DNA of 64,000 bases from Spirochaetaceae bacterium. GTDB taxonomy: Bacteria; Spirochaetota; Spirochaetia; Treponematales; Treponemataceae. Under the pieces are notes generated by a model. That model was given only the letters and a program-made list of their open reading frames with translations. It searched no databases and was not told where the DNA came from. The stretch covers positions 124,001-188,000 of the forward strand of contig JAFQDD010000023.1 in NCBI GenBank assembly GCA_017416145.1, read 5' to 3'. Both the position numbers and the translations under genes were made by a program. Each line of letters opens with the position of its first letter. Positions within the stretch are counted from its first letter, which is position 1. Below are positions 8,619 through 17,149 of this stretch, in pieces.

Positions 8619-10781
8619 TTAGTCTTTTTTATAAATATTTACAGTATCAATATAAATTGGTCCTGTATAAGCTACGTATCCCATTGTTGGGCAAATTGTA
8701 ACTAAAGTATAATCCGAGTTCGTAAAAAACTCAAACAAACAAGTTTGCTTGTAATATTCTTTTCCATCGTCTAATGTTACAACTTCTAGATTTTCTAGTT
8801 CACAATTTTGTGTTCCTTGTCCTGTTTTAATCCAACCTGGATCAAAAGCTATATAGTTTTGAACACCAGGAAGTTTGTCTTCTGGTTTTGATTTTCCAGA
8901 AGGAGTTGAAGCAAGGTCTTTTTCAAAATAAACTGTGAATTCAAGTTGAGCGGCTTCTGAAACTTCTGTCATTGAAGGGAATTTTACTTTTAATTCTTCC
9001 CATTCATTTTCTCCAGGAAAAACTGCGTCAACTCGTAACATTCCACCATTCAATGTAGAATGTGAAATCTTTTTTAACTCAGCTTGATAAGCCCCTAAAG
9101 AAGTTGCCTCTGCTGTAGAATCTGCAAAATCATAAGTTTTTAACAAACTGTATGTTACATTATTAGAAATTGTAATTGGTATTTCATTAGTTTTTAGAAC
9201 CGTTCCATCTTCTAAAGTAAATACTGCACTGATATTTAATACTGTTCCGTCTTCATAAGTTGTTGTGTTAATTTTTATACGATATAAATCATTTGCTTTG
9301 TTATATTGCATTGTGTTTGGAACAGGTGCAAGTTCTCCATTGATATATAGTTTTGCAGACTTTACTTTTCCGTAGTTTCCGCTTAATTCTGCTCTAACTT
9401 GAAATTCTCCTTTTGCTTCTTGAGCTTTTCCAGGATTAAGCAAATAAGCTTTTGGTTTGTCTAGAAGTAATGTATCTTCTGGGGTTTCTGTACCAGCAAA
9501 ACGGGCAGCCCAAGCAGAAAGCATTTTTGAAACTGGAGAACCGTCGTTCATAATACGGAAGCCGTCATAGTCGTCATATAAGCCGTCGCCACCTTCTGAA
9601 AGTTCATATTCGTTGGAGCTAGTTAAAATCCACACCATGCTACCAGCACCACCGTTTTCGTAAACTGTACGATTCCATTTGTCATAAATTGCAAGACGAT
9701 TTTGTCCACCTGTACTTCCAACTCCGTATTCTTCTAGTACAACTGGTTTTCCAATAGCTTTTCCAGAATCAATGTGATCTATAATGTATTGTGCACCCCA
9801 GTTTTCTACGTATTCAGGTAAAATTCCCCAAGCTTCTGGGTACATGTGGAAAGTTCCGTAATCTATGTTTTTTAGAGAAAGAAGAGCGTCAAAATCTGTA
9901 CCTTCTGTTCCATTGTACATGTGGTTTCCTTCTTCTCCAAAACCTTCTAAATCATCCCGAATAAAACCGCCTTCATCTCCAACAGCACAAAGTTGATATG
10001 GAGCTAAAGATTTTACATAAGCACTCATTTCTTTTGCCCATGCGGTAACAACTTTTCCAGTTTTATCATCTGGATTTCTTGGCTCATTCATCAATTCCCA
10101 AGTCATAATTGTTGGATCTTCGTTGTATGGAATACCTGTATATGTATTTACCCGTGTTAAAAGAGTTTTTACATATTCTTTGTAAGCTTCTTTACATCCT
10201 TTATCTGTGTAGAAATCAGTTGGTTTTTCTAGATTAAACCATCTTTGCCATGTAGAAGCTTGTTGCAAACCACCAAAATCTGACCAATAGTTATTTAGAG
10301 CAATAACAAGTTTAATTCCGTGTTTTCCAGCTTCTGCAATTGTATAATCTAGTCTTTCAAAAATGTCCCGTGGATATCCAAATTCGTTTGGATTTTTTGA
10401 AGTTGTTTGATATTTTTCTGGAACCCCATAAGAACCCGGTTTTCCATTTTTTGCAGGTTCATTTAGTCCATAAGAATTGTGATCACGATTTGGGCCAATT
10501 TGAAATCCCCAGATACGTAAAACATCAAATCCCATTTCAGCAGCATCTTCTATTACATCTGTTTGCATCATATCTGTGCTATAGTGCATGTAATAATTGT
10601 TTGTTCCAACAAAACGGAATGGTTCTCCGTTTAACATAAATTGTCCGTTTTCTACAGTAACAAATCCCTTTGCAGCGGCTTCTGCAGAAAAATCCTTAGA
10701 AGAAGCACAGCCCACAAACAATGCTAAAACTAATGTAAGACAAACTGTAAAAAACATAGAAAGTTTTACTTTTCTTTTCAT
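8619..10781 (-). CDS. GH5_7-type endo-beta-1,4-mannanase lipoprotein
   Basis: 720 residues. The N-terminus is a lipoprotein signal ending LVLALFVGCASS (Cys about 25), so the enzyme is probably anchored on the cell surface. The catalytic barrel spans about 35-440: FVGTNNYYMHY, RIWGFQIG, the acid/base motif WELMNEPR (Glu about 233) and the nucleophile region VLEEYGVG (about 350), a set typical of subfamily 7 mannanases. An Ig-like segment (about 460-550) and a C-terminal beta-rich module (about 550-720) follow; the latter resembles a mannan-binding CBM such as CBM27, which I cannot confirm. A TATAGGAG ribosome site lies inside a structured leader shared with another lipoprotein gene. It starts the breakdown of extracellular mannan. 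Confidence 0.9.
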   Translation of the reverse strand: MKRKVKLSMFFTVCLTLVLALFVGCASSKDFSAEAAAKGFVTVENGQFMLNGEPFRFVGTNNYYMHYSTDMMQTDVIEDAAEMGFDVLRIWGFQIGPNRDHNSYGLNEPAKNGKPGSYGVPEKYQTTSKNPNEFGYPRDIFERLDYTIAEAGKHGIKLVIALNNYWSDFGGLQQASTWQRWFNLEKPTDFYTDKGCKEAYKEYVKTLLTRVNTYTGIPYNEDPTIMTWELMNEPRNPDDKTGKVVTAWAKEMSAYVKSLAPYQLCAVGDEGGFIRDDLEGFGEEGNHMYNGTEGTDFDALLSLKNIDYGTFHMYPEAWGILPEYVENWGAQYIIDHIDSGKAIGKPVVLEEYGVGSTGGQNRLAIYDKWNRTVYENGGAGSMVWILTSSNEYELSEGGDGLYDDYDGFRIMNDGSPVSKMLSAWAARFAGTETPEDTLLLDKPKAYLLNPGKAQEAKGEFQVRAELSGNYGKVKSAKLYINGELAPVPNTMQYNKANDLYRIKINTTTYEDGTVLNISAVFTLEDGTVLKTNEIPITISNNVTYSLLKTYDFADSTAEATSLGAYQAELKKISHSTLNGGMLRVDAVFPGENEWEELKVKFPSMTEVSEAAQLEFTVYFEKDLASTPSGKSKPEDKLPGVQNYIAFDPGWIKTGQGTQNCELENLEVVTLDDGKEYYKQTCLFEFFTNSDYTLVTICPTMGYVAYTGPIYIDTVNIYKKD

Positions 10782-10795
10782 TTAAAATCTCCTAT

Positions 10796-10837
10796 AAAAA
10801 ATCAACGAGGAAATATCAATTTCCGATTTGATTTTTT
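10796..10837 (-). promoter_or_regulatory. Structured leader element, copy 1
   Basis: A perfect 10-bp outer stem (AAAAAATCAA with TTGATTTTTT), an ATC/TCG internal loop and a 6-bp inner stem GGAAAT/ATTTCC lie in the untranslated leader just upstream of the mannanase ribosome site. A second copy with the same architecture lies at 36762-36804 before another lipoprotein gene. Confidence 0.65.
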
Positions 10838-11090
10838 ACGCTGTTTCGCAACAAAGTGAGAAACAGCATTATATAAGAAAGTTTGCAACGCAAACTTTAC
10901 AGACAAACACTTCGACGCCATTTTAGGAGAAGTGTTTGTCTATATCTCCTTTTTATAAAAATTGCTTTCGCAATAAAAAACTATTTTTAGATTCCTAAAA
11001 AATAGGAGGAAGGACTGTCTAAAAATCAACTGATTTCTAGACAACCCCTTTGCTTTGTTTTTTCTCGGCTAACAAAATACAAAGCAATTT
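10838..11090 (-). repeat. Dense array of hairpins in a 385-bp gene-free stretch
   Basis: The gap between the two GH5 genes holds a run of inverted repeats: GCTGTTTC/GAAACAGC (10840-10867), AAAGTTTGC/GCAAACTTT (10878-10898), a perfect 13-bp stem at 10901-10941 (AGACAAACACTTC), ATTGC/GCAAT (10961-10974), CTATTTTTAG with a bulged partner (10981-11005), a 12-bp stem with one mismatch at 11017-11042, and TTGCTTTGT/ACAAAGCAA (11050-11087). On the minus strand a 39-codon open frame (10921 to 10802) runs through three of them without a ribosome site. It may be a mobile or repeated intergenic cassette, or a chain of mRNA-stabilising structures. Confidence 0.7.
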
Positions 11091-11169
11091 GTGAACAAAT
11101 TATGACCACAAAAAAAATGTTAAACTTGTGCTTGTTAAAAAACACCTTTGTAAATAGATTTTTATAAAA

Positions 11170-12177
11170 TTACTTAATAGTAGCTTTCATTAATTCATAT
11201 AAATCTCTATCCACAGAAAAACCTTTTATAGATTCCCACCTTGTGTTTTTGCGATTATGACTAACGATTCCAAAATCGCCTTTGAAATTCCACAAGGCAA
11301 AACCCCAATCTAATTCTGAATAAACAGAAAAAAGATCTTTAAACCAATTTAGAGCAAGAGTATTGTCCACTTTGTTGTAACAACCACATTCCCCAACATG
11401 AACTTTTACACCTTGTTTTTCAACATCTTTCCAAGGTTTGTAGTGTTCAACAAGTGTTTCCCTTGTCCAAGTTTTTTTATCCCAGTTTGTACCAGGATAA
11501 ATTGGAGCTTCCAAACCCTTTGTATCTTCACACCAAGAGGCTTCATAATGAGTTAAAGCCATTGGTTGATATCCACGAGTACTGTGAATTACTCCAGATT
11601 TTGCCATTTCTGGCATAGCAAGATTTCCGCCACCAAGCCCGTCAATTATTATGGCTCGTTTTGAATCCACAGATTTTATAGCTGAAATTACCCTTTCCAT
11701 AATTGATTTATGAGTTTCTCTTGTCATTCCATACTGGTTGATATTTGGTGGTTCATTTAATAAATCAAAACTAAGTTGATTTTCATTGTAATTTGAATAT
11801 CGAATTGCAAAATCTTTCCAAAGTCTCACAAACTCATCTTGGGCTTCTTTGTCTTTCCAAAGATTATGCCTTTCTGTTTCTGCTCCATTTATGCAATAAC
11901 CGGGAGCTCTGTGAACATTTAAGGAACAGTGCAATCCTCTAGAAATAATTGATTCAATACAAAAATCTAAAACTTCTAGCATTTTTTCATTAGAATTTCC
12001 GTAGTTAAAATCCTGAACAAAAAAACGATAATCAATAGGCAAACGGATAAAGTTGCAGCCCATATCACATATAAAATCAAGTTCTTTTTCTTCAATTTGA
12101 ATATCTTTTTGGGAAAAATCTTTTCTTCCTTCTGTGGTATACATCCACAACATATTAAATCCGTACCAGTTTTTCAT
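11170..12177 (-). CDS. GH5-family glycoside hydrolase, cytoplasmic
   Basis: 335 residues with no signal peptide, forming a GH5 barrel: NFIRLPIDYRFF, LNVHRAPGY, the acid/base motif SFDLLNEPP and the nucleophile region VHVGECGCY, with WNFKGDFG near the end. GH5 covers endoglucanases, mannanases and beta-glycosidases; the compact barrel and cytoplasmic location suggest it trims imported manno- or glucomanno-oligosaccharides. The subfamily cannot be assigned by eye. It starts 3 nt after the permease stop, so it is translationally tied to the importer operon, and has no strong ribosome site of its own. The hairpin array follows it. Confidence 0.85.
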   Translation of the reverse strand: MKNWYGFNMLWMYTTEGRKDFSQKDIQIEEKELDFICDMGCNFIRLPIDYRFFVQDFNYGNSNEKMLEVLDFCIESIISRGLHCSLNVHRAPGYCINGAETERHNLWKDKEAQDEFVRLWKDFAIRYSNYNENQLSFDLLNEPPNINQYGMTRETHKSIMERVISAIKSVDSKRAIIIDGLGGGNLAMPEMAKSGVIHSTRGYQPMALTHYEASWCEDTKGLEAPIYPGTNWDKKTWTRETLVEHYKPWKDVEKQGVKVHVGECGCYNKVDNTLALNWFKDLFSVYSELDWGFALWNFKGDFGIVSHNRKNTRWESIKGFSVDRDLYELMKATIK

Positions 12178-12179
12178 AA

Positions 12180-13076
12180 CTATTGTTTTACAGCTCCGTT
12201 TACCATGCCGTTATAAATTTGTTTTTGTAAAAGCAAGAAGATTATAAGTGTTGGAATAATTGCAATTACAATTCCAGCACAAATTAATTCCCACTGACTT
12301 CCATAAGGGCCTTTAAACTTGTACAAAACGGTAGAAACTACAACCAAAGCTTTTTTTGGCATATACAAAAATGGTGTATAAAAGTCGTTGTACATTCCAA
12401 TTGCTTTTATAATAAGTACTGTAATTGTTGCTGGTTTTAACAAGGGCATTACAATTTGGAAATAAACTCTAAAATATCCAGCCCCGTCCATAATTGCAGA
12501 TTCATCTAAAGAAACTGGAATACTATCTAAAAATTGTAGATAGATATAAATTGCCATAATGTCTGTACCTAAAGCCAAAATTATTGGACAAGCCATAGTG
12601 TTATACAAACCAAGGGCATTTACAATTTGGAATCTTGCTACTTGAGCTGTTGTTCCTGGAATTAAAACAATCCATAAAAATAGATTTTTTATAAGTTTCT
12701 TTCCCTTAAAATCAAAACGATGCAAAACATAAGAAGCCATTGTTCCAGTCATAATAGAACCAGCGCAAGTTAAAGCAATCATTATTACAGTATTAAAAAA
12801 AGCTTTTCCCATATCACCTTTTTGCCAAACTGTTAGAAAGTTCTTAAATTGCCAAACCTTTGGTAAATCAAAAGCACCTGTGGAGTTAAACTCTGTTCCT
12901 GTTTTAAATGCTCCAAAAAAGATAACCAAAATTGGCAAAATAATGATTAAAGACATTATAATCAATAAAGTATATTTTACAGTGTTAGAAATTAAATATC
13001 CCACTCCGTGAGTTGATACAAAGTTTGATATTGAAGCTTTTTTTACGCCTCTAGATTTTGCTAAAGACAAACTCAT
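12180..13076 (-). CDS. Sugar ABC transporter permease (MalG/CUT1 type)
   Basis: 298 residues with about six membrane helices. The cytoplasmic EAA loop reads near SLDESAIMDGAGYFRVYFQIVMPLLKPA, which contacts the ATPase. It is the second permease of a CUT1-class importer, probably for manno-oligosaccharides given the flanking mannan enzymes. I chose the ATG at 13076 because GGAGG lies just upstream and it follows the previous stop closely; a frame extending to 13121 would overlap the upstream gene. No ATPase gene is present, so it probably uses a shared MsmX/MalK-type ATPase encoded elsewhere, as is common for CUT1 systems. Confidence 0.93.
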   Translation of the reverse strand: MSLSLAKSRGVKKASISNFVSTHGVGYLISNTVKYTLLIIMSLIIILPILVIFFGAFKTGTEFNSTGAFDLPKVWQFKNFLTVWQKGDMGKAFFNTVIMIALTCAGSIMTGTMASYVLHRFDFKGKKLIKNLFLWIVLIPGTTAQVARFQIVNALGLYNTMACPIILALGTDIMAIYIYLQFLDSIPVSLDESAIMDGAGYFRVYFQIVMPLLKPATITVLIIKAIGMYNDFYTPFLYMPKKALVVVSTVLYKFKGPYGSQWELICAGIVIAIIPTLIIFLLLQKQIYNGMVNGAVKQ

Positions 13077-13077
13077 T

Positions 13078-13953
13078 TTAATCCTCCACCTTAAAATATT
13101 TTTCTTGAATTGCTGTAACAATCAAAACAATAATCGTTAAAATAATGGCCATAGCAGATGCAAGACCTATTTTGTTGTACTTAAAGGCAGTATCAACTGT
13201 GCGAATTACAAAGGTTTCACTTCCGTTTCCACCACCTGTCATAATGTATGGAGTTTCAAAAGCACTCAAAGAACCTGTAATAGAAAGAATTACCATAAGT
13301 TTTACAATTGGCATAATTGTTTTTAGGATAATATGCCAGAAAACATCCCAATAGTTTGCTCCATCTAATTCAGCAGCTTCATAAATTTCTGAAGGAATTG
13401 ATTGAATAGCTCCAAGGAACATAATCATGTTGTATCCCATGTAACGCCAAACTGATGTAAAAGCAATTGACCAGTTTACAATTTTTGGGTCAGTAAGCCA
13501 TAAAGTATCACCCTTGAATCCAAGGAATTTTAAAAATGTATTTAGAGTTCCTGTATCTCGGAAGAAATACAAGAAAATAAGTCCAATAGCAACCCCGTTT
13601 ATAAGATACGGAAAGAACAAAACTCCCTTAAAAAAGGATTTTCCTTTTAAGTTGAAAGATAAAATTGTTGCAAAAAATAAGGCAAGGGCAATCTGCACAA
13701 CAGAAGCAACCAAATAATATAACGCAACTTTAAAAACACGATAATTTTCTGGACGAGTTAATGCATCAACATAATTCTTGAATCCAATAAATTCCTTCTC
13801 GCCCATTCCGTCCCAACGCATAAAACTATATTCAACCATACTAACAAATGGCAAATAACCAAAAACAATAGTCAATGCTACAGGAACTAACAAAAACAAA
13901 AACGCAACTACTTTTTGCTGTTTTTTATATGTTAAGTCTGCAAATCTTTTCAC
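13078..13953 (-). CDS. Sugar ABC transporter permease (MalF/CUT1 type)
   Basis: 291 residues with about six membrane helices (first one AFLFLLVPVALTIVFGYLPF) and the EAA-loop sequence SEIYEAAELDGANYWDVFWHIILKTIMPI. It pairs with the following permease; the two genes practically abut. A 16-bp perfect hairpin separates it from the binding-protein gene upstream, which probably lowers its expression relative to the binding protein. Substrate is inferred as manno-oligosaccharide from context. Confidence 0.93.
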   Translation of the reverse strand: MKRFADLTYKKQQKVVAFLFLLVPVALTIVFGYLPFVSMVEYSFMRWDGMGEKEFIGFKNYVDALTRPENYRVFKVALYYLVASVVQIALALFFATILSFNLKGKSFFKGVLFFPYLINGVAIGLIFLYFFRDTGTLNTFLKFLGFKGDTLWLTDPKIVNWSIAFTSVWRYMGYNMIMFLGAIQSIPSEIYEAAELDGANYWDVFWHIILKTIMPIVKLMVILSITGSLSAFETPYIMTGGGNGSETFVIRTVDTAFKYNKIGLASAMAIILTIIVLIVTAIQEKYFKVED

Positions 13954-13986
13954 AATACTGCTCCACTATTTTCATCAAACTAGCGT

Positions 13987-14020
13987 ATGAACAACATAGT
14001 TTAAAAACTATGTTGTTCAT
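13987..14020 (-). other. Perfect hairpin between binding-protein and permease genes
   Basis: ATGAACAACATAGTTT pairs with its full complement at 14005-14020. There is no T tract, so it is more likely an mRNA-stabilising or attenuating hairpin that keeps binding-protein mRNA high over permease mRNA, like the malE-malF intercistronic elements. Confidence 0.8.
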
Positions 14021-14033
14021 TTCCATTACTAAC

Positions 14034-15362
14034 TTATGGAGTTACACCTAAATCTTTGCGAGCTTTTGCCCAACGCTTATTCCAGTCTTCCATAATGTCA
14101 TCAAAAGTTTCTTTTGTTGTTCCCATTGCAGCATCAATAATGCGAACTTTTTGTGGGTCTTGCCACAATCCAACTTCTGATTCACTGTCGATTTTGTCAA
14201 ACAAGCCTTCTTCGCCAGGTTGTGCTGGATTTTGTGTATCATACACAACTCCTAGTTCAGAAAAACTGTCTAGTACAGCTGGGAAAGCAGAACCTTTTGC
14301 AGCAGGAATTGCTACGTTATCTACAGCATAAGATGATTGATTTGCAAACCAAGTTGCCCAAGCAATAGCAGCAGCTTTGTTTTCGCTATATTTGTTTACA
14401 CCAATTGCATAATCAAGTGCTGGTTCAGCGTATACTTTTCCGTCATGACTTACAGGATATGGCATGTATCCTACAATTTCGTCTGGATTGTAACCTGAAG
14501 CTGTAGCAACATCTCTAAATTGAGAAATAGCCCAGGAACCTAAGTTCATAACACCAATTTTTCCATCAACAAAATCTTGTTTTGATTTTTCCCAGTCTGA
14601 TGTAAGAAGGTCTTTTTCACATAAACCACGTTTTACAACTTCGTACATAACTTTATAAAGTTCATAGTGTGGCATTCCTGGTGAGAATGGATTATCCATG
14701 TGAATCATTTTATTTCCCCAATCTGGATCTCCACTATAAGCAAAACGTCCACCTTCCCATTGAGTTAAAGTCCATTTTGATGGATAGTTGATAAAAATTG
14801 GAGTTGCGTTTGTTTTTGCTTTGATTTGTTCAAGACAAGCATAAAATTCTTCTGATGATGTTGGCATCTTTGTAATTCCAGCTTCTTCAAAAACTTTTTT
14901 GTTGTATAAAAGTCCACCTGTGTTTGCGTTGATAGGCAATGCGTAAACTTGTCCATCATAATAAAATTGTTGTGCAGACTCTAAGAAATCATAAACACCA
15001 AACAATTCTTCTGTTGTTCCAAGTGGTTCATAAAAACGGCTTAAATCTTCTGGAGTTGGAGGAGCTGTTACAACCATTAAACAATCTCCGTAAGACTTTG
15101 TAGACATACGAGTACGAACTGTTCCTGCATAATCTGTAATAGCTTCAAACTCTACATTTACATTAGGATAAATTTTGTTAAATTCAGCTTTGTATTCTTC
15201 AAACTTATCCTCAAAATCTGTTCGGTGATGAAGAACAATAATATCACCTTTTAGATCTGCTGGGTTAGCTGGAATTTCTGTGCTAACCTCTTCTTTTGTT
15301 CCACCTGCAAACAATGTAAAACAAATTAACAATGTTGAAACAAGTGCCAATAACTTTTTCAT
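14034..15362 (-). CDS. Sugar ABC transporter substrate-binding protein
   Basis: 442 residues with a signal peptide ending near LFAGGTKEE, a style common in treponemal binding proteins. The mature part has the family 1 extracellular solute-binding fold: VLHHRTDFEDKFEEYKAEFNKIYPNVNVEFEAI near the start, NANTGGLLYNKKVFEEAGI, and DGKIGVMNLGSWAISQF. It captures the sugar in the periplasm and hands it to the two permeases downstream. AAGGAGG precedes the ATG. Its promoter (-35 at 15465-15470) overlaps a LacI-type operator, so it is probably repressed without inducer. Preferred substrate is inferred as manno-oligosaccharides. Confidence 0.93.
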   Translation of the reverse strand: MKKLLALVSTLLICFTLFAGGTKEEVSTEIPANPADLKGDIIVLHHRTDFEDKFEEYKAEFNKIYPNVNVEFEAITDYAGTVRTRMSTKSYGDCLMVVTAPPTPEDLSRFYEPLGTTEELFGVYDFLESAQQFYYDGQVYALPINANTGGLLYNKKVFEEAGITKMPTSSEEFYACLEQIKAKTNATPIFINYPSKWTLTQWEGGRFAYSGDPDWGNKMIHMDNPFSPGMPHYELYKVMYEVVKRGLCEKDLLTSDWEKSKQDFVDGKIGVMNLGSWAISQFRDVATASGYNPDEIVGYMPYPVSHDGKVYAEPALDYAIGVNKYSENKAAAIAWATWFANQSSYAVDNVAIPAAKGSAFPAVLDSFSELGVVYDTQNPAQPGEEGLFDKIDSESEVGLWQDPQKVRIIDAAMGTTKETFDDIMEDWNKRWAKARKDLGVTP

Positions 15363-15392
15363 GTTATCCTCCTTAAAGTTTTATAGATACAT

Positions 15393-15406
15393 GGAAAATG
15401 GTTTCT
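15393..15406. promoter_or_regulatory. Degenerate LacI-type operator-like site
   Basis: GGAAAATGGTTTCT keeps the flanking half-sites but lacks the central CG of the other sites. Possibly an auxiliary operator in the binding-protein leader. Confidence 0.3.
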
Positions 15407-15414
15407 GTTTATTT

Positions 15415-15428
15415 GGAAACCGATTTCC
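15415..15428. promoter_or_regulatory. LacI-family operator O1
   Basis: GGAAACCGATTTCC is a near-palindrome with central CG, typical of LacI-family sites. It lies about 14-27 nt past the -10 of the minus-strand promoter, so a bound repressor would block the binding-protein operon. Confidence 0.75.
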
Positions 15429-15441
15429 ATAACATAATTTG

Positions 15442-15470
15442 ATTATTGTCCATAACTTTTAATCTGTCAA
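15442..15470 (-). promoter_or_regulatory. Promoter of the importer and mannan operon
   Basis: On the minus strand TTGACA (15470-15465), a 17-nt spacer and AATAAT (15447-15442). This is a near-consensus promoter for the genes reading leftward from 15362. The rest of the gap (15363-15797) is AT-rich apart from the operators. Confidence 0.75.
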
Positions 15471-15667
15471 GTTTTTTTTGAAAATATTTTTTTTAATTTA
15501 ATTTATAAAAATTTTGCAACCAAAATCATTTTAGATACAAATAAAATCATAACTCATTATTTTATAGATATTTACAACAACAAATTTTTGTAAATCTATC
15601 GCTTTTTCATTTTTTTTATTCTATAAATTGATTGAAAAAATCTCTTTCCAAAAAACAAAACTTTTTC

Positions 15668-15699
15668 TTGACAAATAGAAAATCCTATGTTTTCATAAA
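15668..15699 (+). promoter_or_regulatory. Promoter of the lipoprotein/barrel operon
   Basis: A consensus TTGACA (15668-15673) is followed by a poor -10 somewhere in TTTCATAAAT (15691-15700). The -10 position is uncertain, but the operator immediately downstream supports this as the start region. Confidence 0.5.
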
Positions 15700-15702
15700 T
15701 TT

Positions 15703-15716
15703 AGAAACCGATTTCC
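15703..15716. promoter_or_regulatory. LacI-family operator O2
   Basis: AGAAACCGATTTCC matches O1 except for its first base and covers the likely transcription start of the plus-strand arm. Confidence 0.72.
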
Positions 15717-15723
15717 ATAACTA

Positions 15724-15737
15724 AAAAATCGGTTTCC
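15724..15737. promoter_or_regulatory. LacI-family operator O3
   Basis: AAAAATCGGTTTCC is the inverted form of the same site with one weaker half. It is 21 bp centre to centre from O2, two helical turns, which favours side-by-side repressor binding. Confidence 0.65.
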
Positions 15738-15797
15738 ATCTTTGTTTTTTTACTAAAAATCAAAGAGAAAAAGTTTTTCAAAAAAAAGGAGGCATAA

Positions 15798-16424
15798 ATG
15801 AAAAACAAAAGTTTAATTATTTGCTTTAGTTTTGTAGCAACAATCATGCTACTTTTCTCTTGCAAAACAACAGATACAGCTGTTGCAAATACAGCTGCAT
15901 CAAGTTCAGCCCAAGAATTAATCGAAGGCTTTAATGAAGTAAATTCATGGAAAGCTGTTGCAAACAGTTGGGGTGACGGAGATTGCTCCACAAAAGTAGA
16001 ACTTTCTACAGAATGGACTAGCGAAGGATCAAACTCTCTAAAAGGTTATTTTGGAAAAACAGGAGAAGCTGGTGGAGCTGCAACATTTTACACAGAAGCT
16101 ATCAATGTGCCAGATGTAAGTCCTTACGAAAGCCTTTATTTTGACGTTTGCAATCCTTTAGAAGTTCCACTACAAGTTTCTTTTGCTATTACAACTGGCG
16201 GTGCTTGGGAATGGTACGAAAGCAATGTTTTTGACATTTTACCAGGTGAAACTAAAAACTTATGTGTTGATTTCTACGCAGGAACATTAAAATCAGCTCT
16301 TTCTGGTTGGCAATTTACTTCAAACCTAGGAGACAGCGACGACGTTCGCCGTCTTGCAATTAAATTCCAACTCCCTGGCAACACAGAAGGATTTGTTTAC
16401 GTAGACAACATCCGTTTACAGTAG
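15798..16424 (+). CDS. Lipoprotein with carbohydrate-binding-like beta-sandwich
   Basis: 208 residues. The lipoprotein signal ends TIMLLFSCKTT (Cys about 22). The mature part reads as a single beta-sandwich with several aromatic residues (VNSWKAVANSWGDGDCSTKVEL, GGAWEWYESNVFDILPGETKNL) and a C-terminal FVYVDNIRL typical of CBM-type jelly rolls. No catalytic motif is visible. GGAGG precedes the ATG. It heads the plus-strand arm under LacI-type operators, opposite the importer, so I infer a surface glycan-binding protein for mannan. The exact CBM family is not recognised. Confidence 0.75.
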   Translation: MKNKSLIICFSFVATIMLLFSCKTTDTAVANTAASSSAQELIEGFNEVNSWKAVANSWGDGDCSTKVELSTEWTSEGSNSLKGYFGKTGEAGGAATFYTEAINVPDVSPYESLYFDVCNPLEVPLQVSFAITTGGAWEWYESNVFDILPGETKNLCVDFYAGTLKSALSGWQFTSNLGDSDDVRRLAIKFQLPGNTEGFVYVDNIRLQ

Positions 16425-16465
16425 AAACTGCACAATAAAACTTAATTTTATGGAGATACAAAAAA

Positions 16466-17119
16466 ATGAAAAAAATCGGACAATTATTATTAGCCTTATT
16501 CCTCATGTTAGTTATTTTTACAGGATGTCAAAATCCAGCTGGAGATAATAATCCACCAAAAACAGAAGTTACAGAAGATACAGATGTTATTGTACTTGAT
16601 GCAAGTCAATCAAATTCTGAAGTTGCATTTAAAACAGCTGTGGCTTCATATCCTTCAGATAATAAAGTTGCAAAAACATTAACTTATACTTTCAAAGCAA
16701 ATCAAGAAAATATTGATATTTACCCATATATCAAAACAGGTGATATTACAGAAGGCTCTGTTGATTGGGGAACAGCAAAATACGCTAAATTCGGAAATTA
16801 TAGCCGAGCAGACAAAAACACAGCAACAACTTGGCAAACTGTAACAGTTGATATTGCAGCAGCAGTTGCAAATACAGCAGATAACACAGAATACAAAGTA
16901 TTATACAATGACGACGGCTTTGACTCTACAAAATCCCTTGTACAAGTTGGATTTGAACTATACAAAGACGCAGGTGCTGCCATTGATGAACTATCAATCG
17001 AAGTAAAAGACTTTGTAATTACATATAGTGATGACACAACTTTTGAAATTACAAAAGAAAATGTGTCTGTGGCTGATAGCTGGGGCGGAGATTCATCTCT
17101 AACAGCAACTCTTAGATAA
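16466..17119 (+). CDS. Small lipoprotein, possible glycan binder
   Basis: 217 residues with lipoprotein signal ending VIFTGCQNPAG (Cys about 21). The mature part is acidic and beta-rich (VDWGTAKYAKFGNYS, LVQVGFELYKDAGAAIDELSIEVKDFVITYSD) and ends in a strand pattern like that of the preceding lipoprotein, but I do not recognise a family. It lies 41 bp after that gene and 30 bp before the barrel gene, with its own TGGAGAT site, so the three form an operon. A role in surface glycan capture is inference. Confidence 0.7.
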   Translation: MKKIGQLLLALFLMLVIFTGCQNPAGDNNPPKTEVTEDTDVIVLDASQSNSEVAFKTAVASYPSDNKVAKTLTYTFKANQENIDIYPYIKTGDITEGSVDWGTAKYAKFGNYSRADKNTATTWQTVTVDIAAAVANTADNTEYKVLYNDDGFDSTKSLVQVGFELYKDAGAAIDELSIEVKDFVITYSDDTTFEITKENVSVADSWGGDSSLTATLR

Positions 17120-17149
17120 CCCACACCAACACAGGAGCATAAAATCAAC

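Noticed and set aside
10802-10921. 39-codon open frame on the minus strand as a real gene
   Set aside because: It has no ribosome site and runs through three hairpins; it is better explained as part of the repeat cassette.
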